The notes: a model not told the origin generated them from the sequence alone. 64,000 bases of DNA from Fibrobacter sp. UWB15 (GCF_900177705.1 NZ_FXBA01000006.1:124001-188000); one strand, 5' to 3'; positions 1-8,720 are shown, counted from the first letter of the stretch. A program made the numbers and translations.

Positions 1-31
1 GCGCTCGGAACTGGAAACTCAATGCAAACAA

Positions 32-1315
32 TTAAATTGCGGCAAAACCGTTTTCAAGGTCGGCGATAATGTCTTCGTAATGTTCCGTACCGATAGACAC
101 GCGGATCGTTGCCGGGGTAATTTCGGCGGCGGCCAATTCTTCCGGAGAAAGTTCGGCGTGCGTGGTGGTGTACGGGTGAATCACGAGGCTCTTCACGTCG
201 GCAACGTTTGCAAGCAGGCTGAAAATTTTCAAGTTGTCAATGAACTTGAAGGCTTCTTCCTGACCGCCCTTGATGTCGAAGGTGAAAATGGAACCGCCGC
301 CATTCGGGAAGTACTTCTTGTAAAGTTCGTGGTCCGGATGGTTCGGGAGGCTCGGATGGCTCACGCGGGTAACCTTCGGATGCTTGGTGAGGAACTCGAT
401 AACCTTCTTGGTGTTTTCCACATGGCGATCCAGGCGGAGAGAAAGCGTTTCGACACCCTGCAACAGGAGGAATGCGTTGAACGGAGAAATTGCAGCACCT
501 TCGTCGCGGAGGAGAATCGTGCGAACGTAGATCACGTAAGCAGCGGCGCCCGTCGCGGTGAAAGGAATTCCGTAGCTCGGGTTCACTTCGGTGAACTGCG
601 GGAACTTGCCGGATGCAGCCCAGTCGAACTTGCCACCATCCACGATGATGCCGCCGAGAGTCGTGCCATGGCCACCGATGAACTTAGTGGCAGAATGCAC
701 CACGATGTCGGCACCGTGTTCAAGCGGACGAATCAGATACGGAGTACCGAAGGTATTGTCGATCACCAGAGGAATCTTGTTCTTGTGGGCGATTTCGGAA
801 ATTGCTTCGATATCCGGGATGTCGGAATGCGGGTTGCCGAGCGTTTCGATAAAGATGAGCTTCGTGTTGCTCTTGACAGCAGCTTCGACACTCTTGAGGT
901 CGTGGGTGTCAACGAAAGTCGTTTCGATACCGAAGTCGCGGAGCGTGTGCTGCAGCAGGTTGAAGGTACCGCCGTAAACCGTACGCTGTGCAACCACGTG
1001 GTCACCCTTGCGGGCGAGAGCCGTAATGGCGTAGGTAATGGCAGCTGCACCGGAAGCGACGGCGAGAGCGGCAACACCACCTTCGAGGGCAGCGATACGT
1101 TCTTCGAGCACGCCCTGCGTAGAGTTGTTGATACGGCCATAGACGTTACCGGCGTCCTTCAGGGCGAAACGGTCGGCGGCATGCTGAGCGCTATGGAACA
1201 CGTAGGAAGTGGTCTGGTAGATGGGAACTGCGCGAGAATCGGTTGTGGGATCTGCATGTTCCTGGCCAACGTGAACCTGGAGAGTTTCGAAATGGAGCTT
1301 GTTCTGTGTAGTCAT
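32..1315 (-). CDS. metY: O-acetylhomoserine sulfhydrylase (MetY)
   Basis: This 427-residue protein is a PLP-dependent enzyme of the Cys/Met metabolism family. MetY enzymes make homocysteine from O-acetylhomoserine and sulfide in the cytoplasm. The N-terminus ([18 protein letters not shown]) and the PLP-lysine motif [10 protein letters not shown] near residue 210 fit the MetY subgroup, and the length matches that family's usual 420-430 residues rather than the shorter MetB/MetC enzymes. The ATG at 1315 has AAAAAAGGA upstream. An IscR-like Rrf2 regulator gene lies 345 bp upstream on the same strand, which suggests control linked to sulfur or Fe-S status (inference). I looked for a SAM riboswitch in the leader and did not find one. 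Confidence 0.93.
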   Translation of the reverse strand: MTTQNKLHFETLQVHVGQEHADPTTDSRAVPIYQTTSYVFHSAQHAADRFALKDAGNVYGRINNSTQGVLEERIAALEGGVAALAVASGAAAITYAITALARKGDHVVAQRTVYGGTFNLLQHTLRDFGIETTFVDTHDLKSVEAAVKSNTKLIFIETLGNPHSDIPDIEAISEIAHKNKIPLVIDNTFGTPYLIRPLEHGADIVVHSATKFIGGHGTTLGGIIVDGGKFDWAASGKFPQFTEVNPSYGIPFTATGAAAYVIYVRTILLRDEGAAISPFNAFLLLQGVETLSLRLDRHVENTKKVIEFLTKHPKVTRVSHPSLPNHPDHELYKKYFPNGGGSIFTFDIKGGQEEAFKFIDNLKIFSLLANVADVKSLVIHPYTTTHAELSPEELAAAEITPATIRVSIGTEHYEDIIADLENGFAAI

Positions 1316-1659
1316 TGTATAAATTCCTTTTTTGATTGTTGTCCGCGGTGGGACGTTAAATGGTTTGTTGTTTTTTATGCCTGGCTTTTCCAGGACGGTT
1401 CAGTTCTGTTACACATTCGACAACTCATAGGCTATCCTACCTTTGCGACTCTTCCTCGCGTGTCATTCCGGTTTTGGTTCGGAACGAATTTTTTTTGTTA
1501 ATTGCTTTGAACGGCTAATCCGTTCGACAGGTGGTAAATTAGAACTTTAACCCCACCAAATCAATAGGAAAATAAAGCAGTATGCAAGAAAAATGCTTAC
1601 ATTTTTCTTACTAATAGCTTTAGACTATAACTGGTGTTCGAAAAAAAGCGGTTTAAACG
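1316..1659. other. Intergenic region upstream of metY
   Basis: These 344 bases separate metY from the Rrf2-type regulator and should hold the metY promoter and leader. I see two short hairpins: GCCTGG-CTTTT-CCAGG around 1379-1395 and GAACGG-CTAAT-CCGTTC at 1511-1527. The 3' end overlaps the regulator's terminator. I see no recognisable SAM riboswitch core, no small gene and no convincing -35/-10 pair. Confidence 0.5.
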
Positions 1660-1670
1660 CTATAAACCGC
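1641..1670 (-). terminator. Rho-independent terminator of the Rrf2 gene
   Basis: On the minus strand an 8-bp stem (GCGGTTTA paired with TAAACCGC, 1663-1670 and 1648-1655) is followed by seven T residues. The 5' arm of the stem lies inside the last codons of the regulator, so the terminator overlaps the coding sequence. Confidence 0.8.
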
Positions 1671-2118
1671 AATTCCAGTTCTTTCCGCCAGGAATTTTGC
1701 CCTTGGCTTTGGGACTGTTGCGTAAAAACTGGTCCAGCTTGACTCCGTCCAGGTAATCCTTGATCATGGAATGGAGCTCTTTCCATACCGGGAGCGTAAT
1801 GCAGATGTTGGCGCGTTCGCAGGTGTTTTCCTTTTCGTCAAGGCAGGCGACGGGCGAAACGGATGTTTCTACAACCGAAAGGATTTGCCATACGCTACAT
1901 TGGGCGGGATCGCAGTTGAGCCTGTAACCGCCGGCTTTGCCGCGGGCGCCCGTAAGCAGTTTGCCGCGAACGAGCGAACCTAAAATGCCTTCAAGGTATT
2001 TTTCAGAAATTTGCTGTCTTTCGGCAAGTTCCTGTAATTTCACGTATTCGTCCTTGCTGTGTTGAGCAAGGTCAATCATGACGCGCAGTGCATAGCGGCC
2101 TTTGGTAGAAATTCTCAT
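1660..2118 (-). CDS. Rrf2-family transcriptional regulator, IscR-like
   Basis: This 152-residue protein begins MRISTKGRYALRVMIDLA, the hallmark N-terminus of Rrf2/IscR winged-helix regulators. A helix-turn-helix spans about residues 25-65. Three cysteines at 92, 100 and 106 (C-x7-C-x5-C) resemble the Fe-S ligands of IscR at 92, 98 and 104, so it may bind an Fe-S cluster; CymR-type members lack these cysteines. The spacing differs by two residues from E. coli IscR. It lies between an M16 peptidase gene and metY, all on the minus strand, so sulfur assimilation or Fe-S homeostasis is the likely target (inference). No isc or suf genes are nearby. AAGG precedes the ATG. Confidence 0.85.
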   Translation of the reverse strand: MRISTKGRYALRVMIDLAQHSKDEYVKLQELAERQQISEKYLEGILGSLVRGKLLTGARGKAGGYRLNCDPAQCSVWQILSVVETSVSPVACLDEKENTCERANICITLPVWKELHSMIKDYLDGVKLDQFLRNSPKAKGKIPGGKNWNCGL

Positions 2119-2162
2119 AATAATGCCTTATTTTCTTAAATAATAAGAATTAATTTCGGGCT

Positions 2163-3434
2163 TTAGAAAAAATGTACCGGAATTTGAGTCTTTTTCTTGC
2201 TTGCAGGCTCGATTACCGCTGCCGAGAACTTAGCTGCGCCGAATAACTTATTCGTTATGGCGACGACTTCGTCTTCGGGCATGGACTTGATTAGCTTTTC
2301 GGACTGTTCCATGGTATGGAATTCGCCCAAGTGCAGCACTTGTTCGGCCATGCGCACGACGCGCTTTTCGGGGCTGTCGGCGCCTAGGTACATGGCACCG
2401 AGGATGTTCGTCTTGGTGCGTTCGTATTCACCCTTATTGAATCCGCGCTTCAAGAAGTTACGGATTTCGTTGAGAGAAAGTTCTAGCGCCGTGTTCAACT
2501 GGTGCGGTTCGGTGGCGAGGGATACGCCCCAGTCGGTGCAGTCGAGGTAAACGTCGGCGGTTGAATACACGGAGTAGGCAAGTCCCTTGTCTTCGCGAAT
2601 TTTTTGGAACAGGCGGCTGGCCATGCCGGCACCCATCGCTACGTTAAAGAGCGAAAGTGCGCAGCGGGCGCGTTCATCCATCAGGCTTCGGTCAAAGCTT
2701 AAACCCCAGAAAAGGTTCGATTGTGCAATGTCTTGTTTCTGTACGACTTTGACGCTGTTGCTTGCCTTGTAAATGTCGGTGGGTATGGTGCCGTTCACTT
2801 TCTTTTGTACGAATTTTTCAGCACAAAGTTCTACAAGTTCTTCGTGGTTGACTTTACCCGAGGCGCAAATCAGGAGCGGAATCTCGCTTATGACTTGCTC
2901 CTTGTACTTGAGCATTTGCTTGTGCGTGAGCGCCTTGACTTGCTTGATGTTTCCGGTAATGGAATGGGCGATTCCGCTGCCTTTAAAGTGGATGGCGTTA
3001 AAGACGTCGCCTACGATTTCTTCGGGAATGTCGTCGTAGCTGTGGATTTCTTCGATAATCACACGGCGTTCTTTTTCCATTTCCTTCTTGTCCATGCGCG
3101 GGTGCATGAGCATGTCGGCAATCACGTCGATCGCAAGCGGTAAGTGGCGGCGTTCGATTTGCGCGTAGAATCCTGTTTCCTGGCGGGTGGTATAGGCTTC
3201 CAGGTTTCCGCCCTTGTCTTCGATAGCGCGGGCGATTTCAAGTGCGCTCCGGTTTTCGGTTCCCTTGAATACCAGGTGTTCGTAAAAATGACTCAGGCCA
3301 AATTCGTCTTTCGCTTCGTGACGCGATCCGCGCGGCACCCAGACGCCAACCGCAACCGAGTAGGCATGCGGCATGTAGTCCGTTAAAATCGTGATTCCGT
3401 TATCGAGAACTGTTTTCTTTACAATCTGTTTCAT
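2163..3434 (-). CDS. M16 family zinc metallopeptidase
   Basis: This 423-residue protein has the inverted zinc motif HxxEH of the M16 (pitrilysin/processing peptidase) family as HFYEH at residues 49-53, and a downstream acidic stretch (RRVIIEEIHSYDD) that supplies the third ligand region. The N- and C-terminal M16 halves are both present and the length is standard for the single-chain bacterial processing-protease-like group. No signal peptide is visible, so it is probably cytoplasmic. It lies 26 bp after the NERD gene and 44 bp before the Rrf2 gene, so the three may be co-transcribed. The substrate is unknown. Confidence 0.9.
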   Translation of the reverse strand: MKQIVKKTVLDNGITILTDYMPHAYSVAVGVWVPRGSRHEAKDEFGLSHFYEHLVFKGTENRSALEIARAIEDKGGNLEAYTTRQETGFYAQIERRHLPLAIDVIADMLMHPRMDKKEMEKERRVIIEEIHSYDDIPEEIVGDVFNAIHFKGSGIAHSITGNIKQVKALTHKQMLKYKEQVISEIPLLICASGKVNHEELVELCAEKFVQKKVNGTIPTDIYKASNSVKVVQKQDIAQSNLFWGLSFDRSLMDERARCALSLFNVAMGAGMASRLFQKIREDKGLAYSVYSTADVYLDCTDWGVSLATEPHQLNTALELSLNEIRNFLKRGFNKGEYERTKTNILGAMYLGADSPEKRVVRMAEQVLHLGEFHTMEQSEKLIKSMPEDEVVAITNKLFGAAKFSAAVIEPASKKKTQIPVHFF

Positions 3435-3460
3435 ATTTATTAGTAGGAAGTGGTTTGTAA

Positions 3461-4333
3461 TTAAGAAAGCGCTGTTCCTCTTTTGCTGGCGTAATCTCTA
3501 TGTTGCTTCTTCACTTCTTCGCTCACGTTCATGCAATCTTGCAACTTATAGTAAAAGTCTTCAAGCTGCTGCATGCTGTAAATGGTCTTGCGGCTTGTGA
3601 TGCGCTTGAGTAGGGCATCTTGCAGTTCGCTGCAGTGGACGATGCTCCAGAATTCGTTATCCTTGGGCACTTTTCGTAAGGTGCAGCGGTCGCTGAAAAC
3701 CACGAACGAAATAAAGTGCGCTTGTTCGTGGCGAATTTTCAGAAAATGCTCCAGCGCCATAATGTGTCCGATGTTCTGGCGAATGGGGTTGTGGAACGTA
3801 TGTTCGGTGCTTGCGTTCAGGTGTTGGCTCCAGCGCTCGCTTTCGAGGTCGCCTGCGATTTCGCCGGAAAGGTTCTTGCTTTCGAGAACGTAAATGCCCG
3901 ACTGGTGCAAGAGCAAGGCGTCAATTTCGGTGTAGCCTGCGCGGGCCGGAATGTAGAGGTTTCGCATTAGCACGTACCGGCGCTTGTCGGTGTCGCAGAC
4001 GCGTGCGGTCAAAGCCATCATCGCGGCTTCGCCGAAAATGCCCCGCGGGTCGTTTGCGATGCGCTCGTCGTTAAAATTCGGGTCCGGCTTAAAGAAGTTT
4101 TCGCTGCGGGTAGGCGCGTGCGTAATGCCGTAGCCGCCCAGTTCAAAAGGTTTGTCCAGTCCGCGAATTCCATCGCTCAGACCCTTGCGGCGTTCCTGCT
4201 CGAAATCGCGGAATGTCTTACGGCGGCCATCGCCATGGTACATTTTCGGATTCTTTTTCGGCGATTTGCCCTTGATTTTAAAAAAGATAAGGGCTAGCAA
4301 CAGAATGATGCCGATAAGAGTCGAAAAAGTCAT
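3461..4333 (-). CDS. NERD domain protein with N-terminal membrane anchor
   Basis: A 290-residue protein with one N-terminal hydrophobic segment (about residues 4-20), then a basic and charged linker, then a nuclease-related (NERD) domain around residues 115-220. The domain is recognised by GYTEIDALLLHQSGIYVLES, which matches the family pattern of an acidic residue in EID followed by a hydrophobic strand and ES/EVK. The function of membrane-tethered NERD proteins is not settled; nucleic-acid cleavage is inferred from fold similarity. A TATACT hexamer ends exactly 6 nt before the ATG and no Shine-Dalgarno is visible, so the mRNA may be leaderless. It is divergent from the gene at 4384. Confidence 0.75.
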   Translation of the reverse strand: MTFSTLIGIILLLALIFFKIKGKSPKKNPKMYHGDGRRKTFRDFEQERRKGLSDGIRGLDKPFELGGYGITHAPTRSENFFKPDPNFNDERIANDPRGIFGEAAMMALTARVCDTDKRRYVLMRNLYIPARAGYTEIDALLLHQSGIYVLESKNLSGEIAGDLESERWSQHLNASTEHTFHNPIRQNIGHIMALEHFLKIRHEQAHFISFVVFSDRCTLRKVPKDNEFWSIVHCSELQDALLKRITSRKTIYSMQQLEDFYYKLQDCMNVSEEVKKQHRDYASKRGTALS

Positions 4334-4339
4334 GCCGCA

Positions 4340-4345
4340 AGTATA
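4340..4345 (-). promoter_or_regulatory. -10 hexamer giving a possible leaderless NERD mRNA
   Basis: TATACT on the minus strand is followed by six bases (TGCGGC) and then the ATG at 4333. A start 7 nt after the hexamer would fall on the A of ATG. No good -35 element is seen, only an A/T-rich tract. Confidence 0.5.
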
Positions 4346-4383
4346 GTAATTTTAGATGGAAAATTTTTTTTATTTTATTTATC

Positions 4384-5640
4384 GTGTTGCAGAGTATCAA
4401 ATCAGTAATTCTTTTTTCTGCATTTAGCTTGGCCTTTGGGGCGACGTCGCCTAAGCTGGATGTTTGCGAATTTGACTTTTTCCTTTTGGATCATTTTGTG
4501 CAACCAAAGTTGGCCGAAGTTCCTGCGGTGTTGGACTATCTGGTAGAAAATGCTCCTAATGTTAAGAATGAATTGTGCAAAGATAAGTCCAAACAAAAAG
4601 GGCTAACTTACAAGGCGGGGAAACTTTATTCCACCAATCGTGAAGGCTCTGTTGCTATTCCTAAGGTGAGTACAAGATATTTTGGCTTTGAAGGTAATGA
4701 AGTTGATGGTCGTAAACTGACTGTAGAAGACAATGCTGCCTATAACCTAGTTCTGGATTACATGGTTGCAAAGTATGACGGCTTCTATGCGCTTGCCAAA
4801 AAGACTTCTTTACAGACAAATTCAAGGCTGACAACAGGCGGCTTTCTTGAATATATGCTTGAGTATCGGGTTACCCCAGGTACCGTAACCGGTGTGGCAA
4901 CAGAAGTAACTTTGCCTCCTCCTGCAATTGCTGCCGATGCGGCAGCCTCGTGGGCATCACTTTGGATACAGAAAGAAAGCCCCTATGAGCGCGACAGCTA
5001 TTACGAATTTGATTACAGCTGGCTGTTAGTTGCCCGTGACAATTTTCTGGCTCGATACCCCAATAGCCATTACCGTAACGCATTGAATGCTTTGATTAAC
5101 GAAAAAATTGTTGCAGAATTGTATAACGCCGATAAAAATAGTGGGGTACTTTCTCTTGGCGTAGGACTTTCGGTGGGTAAGACTATTAAAAGTTCGTCTC
5201 TTGATCTTATCAATGAAACTTTTACTTTCTCTCTTCCCAATGGGCGTGTTCAAATCTATCGTTTTGTCTTCGAAATTCAAGCGGATATCCTTGTGGCGGA
5301 TCGTATTTCTGCATCGGGATTGGATGCCATGATCGGGCCGACATTTGAATTCAATGACGAATATGCCATTGATGTTCTTGCGGGCTTGGGCTTTGAAGAA
5401 ATTGATGCAGATGAAGATACCACCATGAGCCTTGCTTTCATGGGAGGTGTTCAGGCACTGCGAAGACTGCCCCTTGGCGATATGGCGTATATCGTTCCCA
5501 AGTTGCAGTGGCTTGTAAAGACATTCAAATTTGACGATCCGATAAAGAACCGCAAGCGTCGCGCGTTTATGAATCAGTTCAGTATCGGAATTTCGTTTGA
5601 AGGCCGCGTACCTCTTTCGAGGGGCGGCTTGTTCAAGTGA
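4384..5640 (+). CDS. Secreted hypothetical protein, possible outer-membrane barrel
   Basis: I do not recognise a named family for this 418-residue protein. It has a signal peptide (hydrophobic residues about 5-18, cleavage near FGA-TS). The C-terminal third has alternating patterns and repeated Gly/aromatic residues (for example IDVLAGLGFEEI and QFSIGISFEGRV) that suggest beta strands of an outer-membrane protein. The start is the GTG at 4384, because the signal peptide begins directly after it and no upstream Met is available. A TATTTT box lies 7 nt upstream and no Shine-Dalgarno is present. It is divergent from the NERD gene and convergent with the helicase gene, 9 bp away. Confidence 0.6.
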   Translation: MLQSIKSVILFSAFSLAFGATSPKLDVCEFDFFLLDHFVQPKLAEVPAVLDYLVENAPNVKNELCKDKSKQKGLTYKAGKLYSTNREGSVAIPKVSTRYFGFEGNEVDGRKLTVEDNAAYNLVLDYMVAKYDGFYALAKKTSLQTNSRLTTGGFLEYMLEYRVTPGTVTGVATEVTLPPPAIAADAAASWASLWIQKESPYERDSYYEFDYSWLLVARDNFLARYPNSHYRNALNALINEKIVAELYNADKNSGVLSLGVGLSVGKTIKSSSLDLINETFTFSLPNGRVQIYRFVFEIQADILVADRISASGLDAMIGPTFEFNDEYAIDVLAGLGFEEIDADEDTTMSLAFMGGVQALRRLPLGDMAYIVPKLQWLVKTFKFDDPIKNRKRRAFMNQFSIGISFEGRVPLSRGGLFK

Positions 5641-5649
5641 TTTAGGGGA

Positions 5650-8058
5650 TTACACTCTTCCGAAACGGCGAGTTTTGCGGAAGGGCTTGTCGCCAAAGCT
5701 GCGTTCGTCGTGGTCTTTGTGGAAGCGGTCTTCCTTTTTGCCGAACTTCTTGTCGCCGAACATTTTTTCGCGGCGGGCCTTGCGGTTTTCGAAAGGCTTG
5801 TCGTCACCGAACTTTTTGCTGCGACGGTCTCCATCGCGATGGAAACTGCGGCGGTCTTCGCGGCTTGCGCGCGGGCGAGTTCCGGGAGCGGGGCCGGTGG
5901 GCGGTTCGTCGGTCATCAGGCGGAATCTGGATTCGTTTCCGCGAATTGTCATGTCGGCGAGAATGTCGAGGACTTCTTGCGGCATGGTTTCGGGGAGTTC
6001 TACAGTGCTGAACTTGTCGAACAGCTTGATGCGTCCGATGTTGGAACTGCTGATGTTGCCTTCGCCAGCGATAGCGCCTACGATGTCTCGCGGCGTCACG
6101 TGGTCGCGGCGGCCGACTCCTAGGTAGTAGCGTAAGTAGCCTTCTTCGACGCCGTTTGCGCCTTCGTTGCGTTCCTTGCGGAGCCTGCTCTTTTCTTCGC
6201 GGTCGAGGCCAAAGTTGTCGTTGCTGCGGTCGCGGCGTTCGCCTCTTTCGCGCGGAACGTCAAGCGGCTTGAGTTCCGGGAAGAGCGGCTGCTTTTTCTG
6301 CCAAATCTTGATGACGGCGGCGGCGATGTCGATGGCGGTTAATACTTCGCTAGATCCTTCGACTTCGCTATCGCTTCGCTCAGGATGACACTCTGCGTTT
6401 TGACTTTCGTCTACCATCGATTGGACAAGTTCCTTGAACTTGTCGAGTTCGCCGGTGGTAATCACACTCTTGATTTTGTCCTTGAAGGCGGCGACGCGCT
6501 TTGCGCTGATGATTTCTGCCGTCGGCAATTCCATGGTTTCGATCGGCTGGCGAGTTGCCTTTTCGATAATTTTCAGCATCTTCTTTTCACGCGGGGTGAT
6601 AAAGAGGATGGCGTTGCCGCTACGGCCTGCGCGGCCCGTACGGCCGATGCGGTGCACGTAAGATTCGGTGTCGTAGGGAATGTCGTAGTTCACCACGTGC
6701 GTGATGCGGTCCACGTCGATTCCGCGGGCGGCCACGTCGGTGGCGACGACGATGTCGAGCTTACCCATCTTGAGTCGGTTGATGGTGCGTTCGCGCATGG
6801 ACTGGGCGAGGTCGCCGTTCAAGGGAGCCACATTGAAACCGCGGCTTTCGAGTTTTTCGGCGACTTCGGTCGTGTTCTGCTTGGTGCGTACGAAAATCAG
6901 CACACCGTCAAAGTCTTCGCCTTCGAGTACGCGGGCGAGCGCTTCAATTTTGTGCTCGTTCTTTACGAGCAGGTAGCGCTGGCGGATGTTTTCCACCGTC
7001 GTCGTCTTGCCTTCGATGCAGGCTTCTTCGTATTCGCCCAGGTGCTGTTCGATAATCTTCTTGACTTCTTTAGGCATGGTGGCGCTAAAGAGGGCGCGCT
7101 GGGCGCTTGCCGGGATTTCCTTGAGGATGGTTTCGACATCTTCCATGAATCCCATATCGAGCATTTCATCGGCTTCGTCAAGTACGATGGCCTTCACACC
7201 CGAAAGCACGATAGAGCCGCGCTTGATGTGGTCGATGAGGCGGCCCGGGGTGGCGACGACGATGTTCGCTTGGCGCTTGAGGGCTCGCAACTGCACGGCG
7301 ATGTCCTGTCCGCCGTAAACCGGAACCACATGCACCTTCGGCATCTTGGCGGCGTACTGCTGAATCGCTTCGGCTACCTGGATCGCAAGTTCGCGGGTCG
7401 GCGTGAGCACGAGCATCGAGGTTTCGTGACCGTTAAAGTCAAGTCTCGAAAGCAGCGGAAGCGAGAATGCGGCGGTCTTGCCGGTACCGGTCTGAGCCGT
7501 GCCGAGCAAGTTTGCTCCCTGCAACAGGGCGGGAATCGCCTTCGCCTGAATGGGGGAGGGCGTCTCGTAGTTCAAGGCCTTGATGGCTTCAAGAACTTCG
7601 TCTGCAAGTCCGAGGTCTTCGAAAGTCACGAGGGCTTCGTCGCCCGGTTCTTCGTCAGAATTGTCGGTGGAATCTTGGTCTACGGATTCTTCGGTAGCCA
7701 TGCTGTCATGCCCGGCTTGACCGGGCATCTCCTGTTCTACTACCGATTCGGCACAGTCTTTCTTGGATTCGGCGTATTCTTCGGCGCTTTCATCTTCTTC
7801 GGGCTGTTCGACTTCACCTTCTTCAATTTCGACCTTCGTGCCGACTTCAATGGCGGACTTTCGACCCTTCTTGAGCACGTCGCCTTCTTCGTCGACGACC
7901 ACGCCGTTCGGGTTCAATTCCAGGAACGCGGCTTCGTCAGCCTCGTCTTCGTCGGCGCCGCCGGCGATAGCGTTCAAAAACGCATTTGCTTCGCGGGCAA
8001 TCTTGGATTTGGGGTCAATAGCTTCTTCAGGAATACGTTCTTCAGTATTCTTCGTCAT
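5650..8058 (-). CDS. DEAD-box RNA helicase with DbpA-type RNA-binding domain
   Basis: This 802-residue DeaD/CsdA-like helicase has an acidic N-terminal extension (1-145), a Q motif and AQTGTGKT Walker A, DEAD (VLDEADEML), SAT, and motif VI HRIGRTGRAGRSG. A DbpA-like RNA-binding domain follows (GRRDHVTPRDIVGAIA onward, about residues 645-720), then a basic Arg/Lys/Phe/Asp-rich tail ending RRFGRV. Such proteins remodel structured RNA in ribosome assembly or cold adaptation. Two low-complexity linkers carry in-frame remnants of dispersed palindromic repeats: MPGQAGHD near residue 115 and CHPERSDSEVEGSSE near 560. It has an upstream gene-free region of about 470 bp. Confidence 0.93.
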   Translation of the reverse strand: MTKNTEERIPEEAIDPKSKIAREANAFLNAIAGGADEDEADEAAFLELNPNGVVVDEEGDVLKKGRKSAIEVGTKVEIEEGEVEQPEEDESAEEYAESKKDCAESVVEQEMPGQAGHDSMATEESVDQDSTDNSDEEPGDEALVTFEDLGLADEVLEAIKALNYETPSPIQAKAIPALLQGANLLGTAQTGTGKTAAFSLPLLSRLDFNGHETSMLVLTPTRELAIQVAEAIQQYAAKMPKVHVVPVYGGQDIAVQLRALKRQANIVVATPGRLIDHIKRGSIVLSGVKAIVLDEADEMLDMGFMEDVETILKEIPASAQRALFSATMPKEVKKIIEQHLGEYEEACIEGKTTTVENIRQRYLLVKNEHKIEALARVLEGEDFDGVLIFVRTKQNTTEVAEKLESRGFNVAPLNGDLAQSMRERTINRLKMGKLDIVVATDVAARGIDVDRITHVVNYDIPYDTESYVHRIGRTGRAGRSGNAILFITPREKKMLKIIEKATRQPIETMELPTAEIISAKRVAAFKDKIKSVITTGELDKFKELVQSMVDESQNAECHPERSDSEVEGSSEVLTAIDIAAAVIKIWQKKQPLFPELKPLDVPRERGERRDRSNDNFGLDREEKSRLRKERNEGANGVEEGYLRYYLGVGRRDHVTPRDIVGAIAGEGNISSSNIGRIKLFDKFSTVELPETMPQEVLDILADMTIRGNESRFRLMTDEPPTGPAPGTRPRASREDRRSFHRDGDRRSKKFGDDKPFENRKARREKMFGDKKFGKKEDRFHKDHDERSFGDKPFRKTRRFGRV
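6345..6398. repeat. Dispersed palindromic repeat inside the helicase gene
   Basis: The sequence contains GATCCTTCGACTTCGC and CGCTCAGGATGACA, matching the copy near 39661-39702 (GATCCTTCGACTCC and CGCTCAGGATGACA). Here it is translated in frame as part of the linker between the helicase core and the RNA-binding domain. Confidence 0.75.
7699..7727. repeat. Palindromic repeat ATGCCCGG/CCGGGCAT inside the helicase gene
   Basis: An 8-bp perfect stem (ATGCCCGG, loop CTTGA, CCGGGCAT) preceded by GTC. It encodes MPGQAGHD in the acidic N-terminal extension. A related element, with CCGG-type arms and GGAATGAC at its end, is in the lipoprotein gene at 43518-43541. Confidence 0.65.
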
Positions 8059-8482
8059 AATGCACCTTCAGGGACCCGTAAACTTCATCTGCGACCCATG
8101 CCGCACTATCGATTGGTTCTGCCTTGAACCTTGAAAAGCCCCGAAGCGCACTCGCGCTTATAAACCTGAAGTTTTTTGGATCCATTTTGTTGGATTTGCG
8201 GCCAAATGTAGAAATAGAAGCCTTTTTTTTAAAGGGTAAAAAAGTCTTAAGAAAATATGCGGGAGGGAACCCAGCTCGGAGTTGCGAAGGCCGCACGGTT
8301 CCCTCCCTGCACCCTCCCTTTCCTTGGCCGACGCTTTTATTGTTCTTCTGTAGGCTTTTATTTCTTTTTTGAGGAGTTGTCTTCGGAGTTGAGTGAAAAA
8401 ACGAGTGAGGGCTTGGACAAAGTTTTCGCTACGCTCTCGCGCAGTTAATCGAACCCTCTCCGAGGGTTCTCATCCCATTCAG
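8059..8482. other. Gene-free leader and hairpin region between helicase and tRNA-Ser
   Basis: No credible gene. It holds the helicase leader (hairpin AAGCGC-GAGT-GCGCTT near 8144-8161), a perfect 11-bp inverted repeat (8261-8271 with 8297-8307), and a short hairpin GAACCCTC-TCC-GAGGGTTC near 8451-8469. The leader of about 100-200 nt is compatible with post-transcriptional control, as known for DeaD-type helicases, but no specific regulatory motif is recognised. Confidence 0.5.
8261..8307. repeat. 11-bp perfect inverted repeat element
   Basis: GGGAGGGAACC at 8261-8271 pairs with GGTTCCCTCCC at 8297-8307 around a 25-nt loop. It is followed by more CCCTCCC. There is no T-tract directly after either arm, so a terminator role is not favoured. 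It may be a dispersed extragenic repeat. Confidence 0.65.
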
Positions 8483-8491
8483 CATTAAAAC

Positions 8492-8519
8492 AAAAAGGGC
8501 CCCCAAAGGGGACCCTTTT
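8492..8519 (-). terminator. Terminator of tRNA-Ser
   Basis: On the minus strand AAAAGGG-T-CCCC, loop TTT, GGGG-G-CCCTTTT forms a strong stem just downstream of the tRNA-Ser gene and ends in a T run. Confidence 0.8.
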
Positions 8520-8526
8520 CGTTTCA

Positions 8527-8611
8527 AGGAGAGAGAGGGATTCGAACCCTCGGTCCTGTGACAGACTCCGGATTTCGAGACCGGCCCAATCGACCACTCT
8601 GGCATCTCTCC
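8527..8611 (-). tRNA. tRNA-Ser (anticodon CGA)
   Basis: The minus strand folds as a class II tRNA: acceptor GGAGAGA/TCTCTCC, anticodon stem CCGGT/TCCGG with loop CTCGAAA (anticodon CGA, reads UCG), long variable arm, and T arm GAGGG-TTCGAAT-CCCTC. It closely resembles E. coli tRNA-Ser(CGA). Position 31/39 is a T-T mismatch. CCA is not encoded, and the discriminator base reads U rather than the usual G73 of serine tRNAs. Confidence 0.93.
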
Positions 8612-8660
8612 GAGGTTTGCACAATGTAGCAAATAAAATTTGTTTTGTCTACAAACATAA

Positions 8661-8692
8661 AAAGAGCTCAGCTTGTTTGCTGAGCTCTATTT
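8661..8692 (-). terminator. Tandem hairpin H1 of the tRNA-Glu array
   Basis: Perfect 9-bp stem GAGCTCAGC (8664-8672) with GCTGAGCTC (8679-8687). On the minus strand it is followed by a short T run. It is the third hairpin after tRNA-Glu copy B. Confidence 0.7.
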
Positions 8693-8720
8693 ATTCCCTT
8701 TGTCGCGGTTTGCTCGAGGG

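Noticed and set aside
80-1501. Long plus-strand open frame (473 codons) opposite metY
   Set aside because: It is an antisense shadow of metY. The protein has no recognisable domain, and the metY frame is well conserved.
1316-1660. SAM riboswitch upstream of metY
   Set aside because: I searched the leader by eye for SAM-I/II core sequences and found none.
6385-8127. 580-codon plus-strand frame opposite the helicase gene
   Set aside because: The minus-strand helicase has all expected motifs. The antisense product is rich in His, Val and Phe, typical of a shadow frame.
8042-8296. 84-codon minus-strand frame upstream of the helicase
   Set aside because: It overlaps the helicase start and an inverted-repeat element, and lacks a ribosome site.
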